10,430 nucleotides of DNA. Origin: CAZGVW01 sp964529265 (GTDB taxonomy: Bacteria; Planctomycetota; Phycisphaerae; Phycisphaerales; UBA1924). Made by a program: the position numbers and the translations under genes. The notes under the pieces were generated by a model that worked only from the letters and a program-made list of their open reading frames with translations, ran no database searches and was not told the DNA's origin. The stretch covers positions 1 to 10,430 of the forward strand of contig CAZGVW010000154.1 of assembly GCA_964529265.1 (NCBI GenBank). Reading direction: 5' to 3'. Of the stretch, positions 6,918 to 10,430 are shown one piece after another. How positions within the stretch are numbered: the first letter of the stretch is position 1; the number at the start of each line of letters is the position of its first letter.

Positions 6918-7325
6918 ATGGAACACACCTCGCCTCGCACACGCAGGGCGTTTTCGCTGCTCGAAATGATGCTCGTGCTCGTGATCATCGGCACGCTGAC
7001 GACCATCGTGGTCGTGAACCTCGTCGGCCGGCAGGATCGCGCCAACCGCTCGACCACGCTGATGAGCATGCGCCAGATCGAGGACGCGCTGAAGGACTAC
7101 AGCTTTCAGAACGCGGCCTTTCCCACCAGCGTCGAGGGGCTGGGCATCCTCGTGCCCGACTACCTCGTGAGGGTGCCGCAGGACGCCTGGAAGAACGAGT
7201 TCGTCTACGTCAGTCCGACCGACGATCCGAACATCCCGTACGACATCATCTGCGTCGGCAAGGACAAGGAGTTCGGCACCGCGGATGACATCGTCCTCTC
7301 GGAGGCGACGCAGAAGGGATCATGA
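6918..7325 (+). CDS. gspG: Type II secretion major pseudopilin GspG
   Basis: A 135-residue type IV pilin-like protein, the main subunit of the T2SS pseudopilus. The leader MEHTSPRTRRA ends at a predicted prepilin-peptidase site A11/F12, giving a mature N-terminus FSLLEMML with the conserved Glu at mature position 5 (E16). The hydrophobic helix runs from about 12 to 36. The globular part shows GspG signatures: an IEDALKDYSFQNAAFPTSVEGL segment beginning at residue 54, a PQDAWKNEFVYVSP block (87-100) matching the usual DPWGNPY-type motif, and a C-terminal VGKDKEFGTADDI (113-125), the position of the calcium-binding loop in the family. The residue before the cleavage site is Ala rather than the usual Gly. 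A Shine-Dalgarno at 6899-6906 supports the start. The stop overlaps the next start by 4 nt. Confidence 0.94.
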   Translation: MEHTSPRTRRAFSLLEMMLVLVIIGTLTTIVVVNLVGRQDRANRSTTLMSMRQIEDALKDYSFQNAAFPTSVEGLGILVPDYLVRVPQDAWKNEFVYVSPTDDPNIPYDIICVGKDKEFGTADDIVLSEATQKGS

Positions 7326-7873
7326 TCGCGCGGCGTGGATTCAGCATGCTCGAGATCTCGCTGGCGGTCGGCCTGCTCGCGACCGCTGTGGCGACGATCC
7401 TGGGCGGCTACCAGTCGATGCGGGAACTCTCGCATCGCAACCAGGAGCGCCTGAACGCCACCGAAGTCGCGCACCGCCTGCTGCTCATCTACATGCACGA
7501 GGGCCCCAGCGCCGTGCCTGATGAGGGCGAAGCCATCGAATACGGCAAGGGCTACTACCGCTTCCGCCTCCAGGAGGATGTTCTTCAGGAGTCGCCCGAT
7601 ACGCGTGAAGGCCTCTCGGTGAAGGTCGCGCGGCCGATGAGCACGCTCTCGACAAACAAGCGCTTCGAGGGCCGCCTGACGATGGTGACCGTCAGCGTGT
7701 ATCCGGATCAGGTCGGCCCCGTGCCGGCGATGCAGAAGCCGCTTGCCGCGCTCAGCCGCACGTACGACCCCTTCGATATGACCAGCGTGCCCGACGATGT
7801 GCTGCTCGACATCGTGCGGCGCCGCCTGGGCGGGGACTTCGAGATGCCGCCGGCGGAGGGCGAGCAGCCATGA
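7322..7873 (+). CDS. GspI-like minor pseudopilin, first tandem copy
   Basis: A 183-residue prepilin-like protein. The short leader MIARRG precedes a canonical cleavage site G6/F7 with Glu at mature position 5 (E11), then a hydrophobic helix to about residue 28. The helix continuation ERLNATEVAHRLLLIYMHE (42-60) and the later strand LTMVTVSVYPD (119-129) look most like GspI, the minor pseudopilin that nucleates the tip with GspJ and GspK. The gene sits where gspH is normally found, directly after gspG, and no GspH-like protein is otherwise present. An AGAAGGGA Shine-Dalgarno (7312-7319) lies before the start, and the start overlaps the gspG stop (ATGA). The next gene encodes a close paralogue; by hand alignment about 125 residues match, most strongly in the first 66. 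Whether this copy acts as GspI, takes the GspH role or is interchangeable with the second copy cannot be told from sequence. Confidence 0.85.
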   Translation: MIARRGFSMLEISLAVGLLATAVATILGGYQSMRELSHRNQERLNATEVAHRLLLIYMHEGPSAVPDEGEAIEYGKGYYRFRLQEDVLQESPDTREGLSVKVARPMSTLSTNKRFEGRLTMVTVSVYPDQVGPVPAMQKPLAALSRTYDPFDMTSVPDDVLLDIVRRRLGGDFEMPPAEGEQP

Positions 7874-7916
7874 CCCGCCGCGGATTCAGCATGCTCGAGA
7901 TCTCGCTGGCGGTCGG
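7337..7916 (+). repeat. Perfect 35-bp nucleotide repeat within the gspI duplication
   Basis: Positions 7337-7371 and 7882-7916 are identical over 35 bp, covering the prepilin cleavage site and the start of the membrane helix. At the same 545-bp offset, a second 32-bp perfect block pairs 7481-7512 with 8026-8057 in the region encoding LLIYMHEGPSA. Silent sites elsewhere have diverged. The span given runs from the first base of copy one to the last base of copy two of the 35-bp block. Confidence 0.9.
7864..7883 (+). repeat. 20-bp direct repeat at the start of the second gspI copy (left)
   Basis: This 20-bp stretch covers the end of the first gspI-like gene and the start codon and first residues (MTRR) of the second. 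It recurs identically at 8397-8416, at the junction between the second copy and gspJ. The two repeats therefore bracket the second pseudopilin gene exactly, one full gene length (533 bp) apart. Confidence 0.9.
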
Positions 7917-8406
7917 TCTTCTGGCGACGGCGGTGGCCACGGTCCTCGGCGGCTATCAATCCATGCGAGAACTCTCGCACCGGAACGAGGAGCGCCTGAA
8001 CGCGACAGAAGTCGCCCACCGCCTCCTGCTCATCTACATGCACGAGGGCCCCAGCGCGGTCCCCCACGAGCGCGAGCGCGTCGAATACGGCCCGGCGCAC
8101 TACCGCTTCCGCCTCGAAGAAAGCGTCCTGCAGGAGTCGCCGAACACTCGCGAAGGCCTGTCCGTAAAGGTGGCGAGGCCGCTCGAGACACTCAGCGCGA
8201 ATCAGCGCTTCGAAGGCCGCCTCACCCTCGTCACGGTTCACGTTTACCCTGATCAGGATGGCCCGATCCGCGCGACGCAGACGCCGCTCGCTTCCGTGAG
8301 CCGCATCCACGATCCGTTTGACGCCTCCAGCCAATCGGATGAAGCGCTGCTCCGCCACGTGCAGAACTTTCTGGATCCCAAGCCCGCGCCGGAGCCGCAG
8401 CCATGA
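7870..8406 (+). CDS. GspI-like minor pseudopilin, second tandem copy
   Basis: A 178-residue paralogue of the preceding protein. Its leader MTRRG ends at G5/F6 with Glu at mature position 5 (E10), followed by nearly the same membrane helix (SLAVGLLATAVAT). Residues 3-65 differ from the first copy at only two positions (I/V and Q/E). The middle differs in roughly one of three or four positions, while the tail after DPFD (148-151) is unrelated and ends in a Pro-rich KPAPEPQP. The first copy instead ends in a longer charged tail. A GGAGGG Shine-Dalgarno (7855-7860) and ATGA overlaps on both sides indicate tight coupling. Its place immediately before gspJ is the canonical gspI slot, so this copy is the likelier true GspI. 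Both reading frames are intact with no sign of decay. Confidence 0.85.
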   Translation: MTRRGFSMLEISLAVGLLATAVATVLGGYQSMRELSHRNEERLNATEVAHRLLLIYMHEGPSAVPHERERVEYGPAHYRFRLEESVLQESPNTREGLSVKVARPLETLSANQRFEGRLTLVTVHVYPDQDGPIRATQTPLASVSRIHDPFDASSQSDEALLRHVQNFLDPKPAPEPQP

Positions 8407-8416
8407 CCCGCCGCGG
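8397..8416 (+). repeat. 20-bp direct repeat at the start of gspJ (right)
   Basis: Identical to 7864-7883. It spans the last codons of the second gspI-like gene and the start codon and MTRR of the gspJ-like gene. After one mismatch the shared TTCA continues, reflecting the common prepilin leader. Confidence 0.9.
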
Positions 8417-9233
8417 GTTCACACTCCTCGAAGTCGCCCTCGCCGCGCTCCTGGGCTCCTTCATCCTTGCCGCGGCCCTCGGCATGTTCGGCCTCATGGA
8501 GCGGCAGGATGTTCGCGTCGGCCGGAACTACGACGACACGGCCGAACTCGCCCGCTGTCACCAGACGCTCCGCCGCGCGATGCAGACGCTCGTCGCCGCG
8601 CCCGGATCCGCCACCACCAGCGCCACCAGCGGGGCTCCCGAAGAGCCTGAATCCACGCCGGCCCCCGCTGAAGCAGATCAAGAGCAGGATCAGGGCGAAG
8701 AGAGCGAAACCCGCAACGGCGAAGACAACGACGAAGGCGAGGGCGAGGAAAATGAAGGCGATCGCCGCGCCACACGCGGCCAGCGGGTCGCCGATTCGCC
8801 GCGCCTCCCCCACTTCCTCATGCGCGCCTATTCCGATGAGGACGAAGCCGCCGCCATCGAGGTCGGCGAAGCCTCCTGGCGCCTCGAAGTCGTCCTCACC
8901 ACGCCGCCCATCGCCATGAAGGATCCGCCCGATGGCTACGTCCGCGGCGCCTTCGACATCATGCGCGTCCCCAGCGCCTGGGGCCCCGATTACGACACGT
9001 GGTCCCTGCAATGGACGCCCATCGATCCGCCCGGCGAGCCCGTTGTCCTCGCCCGCGACCTCACCCTCGCCCTCATGGCCGCGCTCCCGCGCGAGGGCGA
9101 TCAGTTCACCGCCCGCCTCACAGCGCGCGATCTCAAGGAGTTCCCGCGCGCCGTCCGCATGATCCTCTGGACCGCGGGCGGAAGGAAGACCGACTGGCTC
9201 TTTGAGCCCGGCGTCACCTCGCCGGATAGTTGA
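8403..9233 (+). CDS. gspJ: GspJ-like minor pseudopilin with acidic insert
   Basis: A 276-residue prepilin-like protein in the gspJ position. The leader MTRRG precedes cleavage at G5/F6, the mature start FTLLEVALAAL has the conserved Glu, and the hydrophobic helix runs to about residue 30. The N-terminal helix continues through about 64 (TAELARCHQTLRRAMQTLV), as in GspJ. After it comes a Ser/Thr/Ala/Pro linker and a strongly acidic low-complexity segment (80-120, mostly Glu, Asp, Gln, Gly and Asn) not typical of the family, where GspJ is usually near 200 residues. The folded part resumes at about 135 (PHFLMRAY) with strands such as SWRLEVVLTTPP (158-169) and FPRAVRMILWTAGG (247-260), compatible with the GspJ beta domain. 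GGAG at 8391-8394 is the Shine-Dalgarno, and the start overlaps the previous stop. The J assignment rests on order and general fold; sequence similarity is modest. Confidence 0.75.
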   Translation: MTRRGFTLLEVALAALLGSFILAAALGMFGLMERQDVRVGRNYDDTAELARCHQTLRRAMQTLVAAPGSATTSATSGAPEEPESTPAPAEADQEQDQGEESETRNGEDNDEGEGEENEGDRRATRGQRVADSPRLPHFLMRAYSDEDEAAAIEVGEASWRLEVVLTTPPIAMKDPPDGYVRGAFDIMRVPSAWGPDYDTWSLQWTPIDPPGEPVVLARDLTLALMAALPREGDQFTARLTARDLKEFPRAVRMILWTAGGRKTDWLFEPGVTSPDS

Positions 9234-9238
9234 CCAGC

Positions 9239-10090
9239 ATGCACCCGGGGATTCGCACATTCCGGTTTCCACTCGCCGCCGCGGGGCGCCGCGCCTTCAT
9301 CCTGCCCGTCGTCCTGGCCCTCATCCTCATTTCCACGCTCTTCCTCACCGCCTCCTTCCAGCGCCAGTCGATGGAGACCCGCATCGTCACCCGCCAGCTG
9401 GCCGAATACCGCCGCCACCACGAGGCCTTCTCCGTCCGCGCCATCGTCCGTCAGTGGGCCGAGTCCAACTTCGACGAACTCGCCGAGATGGCCAAGCCCG
9501 ATCGCCGCGGCAAGGACGAAATGGACTACGGCTTTGTCCTCCCCTCCGACGCCCGAATCCGCGTCTTCGTCCGGGATGGCCAGGGCGAGGCCCACGTCAT
9601 GCCCAAGGGGATGGTCGATCGGACCATGGAGGTCTACAACGCCATGCTGGAGCGCCTGCCCAGCAATCGGCCGGATATCCGCCGCCGCGTCGGCCCCGCC
9701 CACATCAGCGTCATGGCCGCGCCGAAGGAGGTCCTGGAGGCCCTCCTCCCCGAAGACGGCAAGAAATTCGCCGAGCGCGTCATCGATTCGCGCGATGGCT
9801 CGTTTTTCGATCGCGAGGCCCTGGAGCAGATCCTCCGGGCCCGCGGCCTCTCCGATGAGGAACGAAACGAGATCCTCACCATCCTCACCTTCGATCCCTC
9901 GGTCTGGCGGCTGGATGTCCTCGTCGAGGACGACCACGGCCAGCGGCAGTTCCGCATGGTGATCGACCGCGTCGTAGGCCAACTCAACATCCGGGAGTGG
10001 TTCGAGCTGCCGCCTCCGGCCGATGAAGGGGATGGCTCTGGATCCCCGATCCGGCGGAGTGACCGTGCGCCCGGCCAGCAATACAGATGA
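9239..10090 (+). CDS. gspK: GspK-like minor pseudopilin
   Basis: A 283-residue protein (from the ATG) with a 19-residue leader ending RRA, then FILPVVLALILISTLFL as the membrane helix (20-36) followed by SFQRQSMETR. Mature position 5 is Val (V24) rather than Glu, which is characteristic of GspK, the large pseudopilin at the pseudopilus tip. The helix-rich middle fits the family: HISVMAAPKEVLEALLP (155-171) resembles the IN-x-NTAP-EVL block, followed by a RDGSFFDREALEQIL segment (185-199) and the strand RLDVLVEDDHGQRQFRMVIDR (beginning at 224). The C-terminus is Pro/Gly/Arg-rich. A TTG at 9230 in the same frame would give a 4-nt overlap with gspJ like the other junctions here, but the ATG is preferred. 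Neither start has a clear Shine-Dalgarno. GspK normally forms the tip trimer with GspI and GspJ. Confidence 0.85.
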   Translation: MHPGIRTFRFPLAAAGRRAFILPVVLALILISTLFLTASFQRQSMETRIVTRQLAEYRRHHEAFSVRAIVRQWAESNFDELAEMAKPDRRGKDEMDYGFVLPSDARIRVFVRDGQGEAHVMPKGMVDRTMEVYNAMLERLPSNRPDIRRRVGPAHISVMAAPKEVLEALLPEDGKKFAERVIDSRDGSFFDREALEQILRARGLSDEERNEILTILTFDPSVWRLDVLVEDDHGQRQFRMVIDRVVGQLNIREWFELPPPADEGDGSGSPIRRSDRAPGQQYR

Positions 10091-10430
10091 TCAGAATCCA
10101 CCCAGACAAGGCGGCCCGCTTCGTCCGAGCCTCACAGATCGCCCTCATCGCGGCCGGCGTCTTCGCCGTCGCCGCGCTCCTCATCCCGATGCTCCCCGCG
10201 CCCGAAGCCGCGGCGCCGGAGGTCGAGCCCATCTCCCTCCCCGGCATCGAGCGGGCCGCCGCCGAGCCCACCCCGATCCAGCACGCGCACACGGATTGGG
10301 CGGCGCTGGCCGGCCCACTGGCGTGGATGAATCCGCCCGAGCAGCCGGGCGGGCCGATCGCCACCACGCCCGAAGAGCCCCCGGTCGGTCCCGGCGGAAC
10401 ACGTGGCCCCGATGATCCCGGGGGGGGGCG
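10087..10430 (+). CDS. Single-pass membrane protein with Pro-rich tail, cut by window end
   Basis: Only the first 114 residues are in the window; the frame is open to the edge. The start overlaps the gspK stop (ATGA), so it belongs to the same operon. A short basic cytoplasmic start (MIRIHPDKAARFVRAS) leads into one hydrophobic segment (about 17-36), then an Ala/Pro/Glu-rich, probably disordered periplasmic region with WAALAGPLAWMNPP at 71-84 and a run of glycines at the edge. I do not recognise a family with certainty. The topology fits an inner-membrane T2SS subunit such as GspC (one helix, linker, then an HR domain), which is otherwise missing here, but GspL/GspM/GspN-type or unrelated proteins are also possible. 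The visible part lacks any diagnostic domain. Confidence 0.65.
   Translation, partial: MIRIHPDKAARFVRASQIALIAAGVFAVAALLIPMLPAPEAAAPEVEPISLPGIERAAAEPTPIQHAHTDWAALAGPLAWMNPPEQPGGPIATTPEEPPVGPGGTRGPDDPGGG

Noticed and set aside
1..10430. tRNA, rRNA, insertion sequence or prophage genes
   Set aside because: I looked for tRNA-like arms, transposase motifs and phage proteins on both strands and saw none; the coding space is filled by the listed genes.

Overview
The window reads as a GC-rich bacterial chromosome segment (strong G/C bias at third codon positions throughout) that is almost entirely one type II secretion (T2SS) gene cluster. The pseudopilin style, with R-R-A/G before F-x-L/I and T2SS genes in this order, together with high GC, suggests a Planctomycetota-like organism, possibly Phycisphaerae. 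That placement is inference and rests on no marker gene. A delta-proteobacterial or other GC-rich host is not excluded.

Layout. Positions 1-89 are a short non-coding end with an 11-C homopolymer. Positions 90-1028 (minus strand) encode a BtuF-like, signal-peptide-less substrate-binding-fold protein. A 139-bp divergent spacer (1029-1167) follows. On the plus strand come gspD (secretin, 1168-3672), gspE (ATPase, 3679-5460), a 65-bp spacer with a 7-bp tandem repeat, gspF (inner-membrane platform, 5526-6728), and a 189-bp spacer with hairpins and a T-run. Then come gspG (major pseudopilin, 6918-7325), two tandem gspI-like minor pseudopilins (7322-7873 and 7870-8406), a gspJ-like gene with an acidic insert (8403-9233), a gspK-like gene (9239-10090), and the 5' part of a single-pass membrane protein with a proline-rich tail (10087 to the window end).

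How the genes work together. GspE powers assembly on the GspF platform of a short pseudopilus built from GspG and capped by the I/J/K minor pseudopilins. This pushes folded periplasmic substrates out through the GspD outer-membrane channel. GspC, GspL, GspM and the prepilin peptidase are not identifiable here; the truncated last gene may fill one of the inner-membrane roles. From gspG to the last gene the junctions are mostly 4-nt ATGA overlaps, so these genes are probably translationally coupled. The two larger spacers (before gspF and before gspG) are where expression could be reset.

The system itself is known. What is unusual is its build: a second gspI-like copy sitting where gspH would be expected, with that copy bracketed by a 20-bp perfect direct repeat; a long acidic insert in GspJ; an apparently enlarged secretin N-region; and a clear drift from G-ending to C-ending codons along the cluster.
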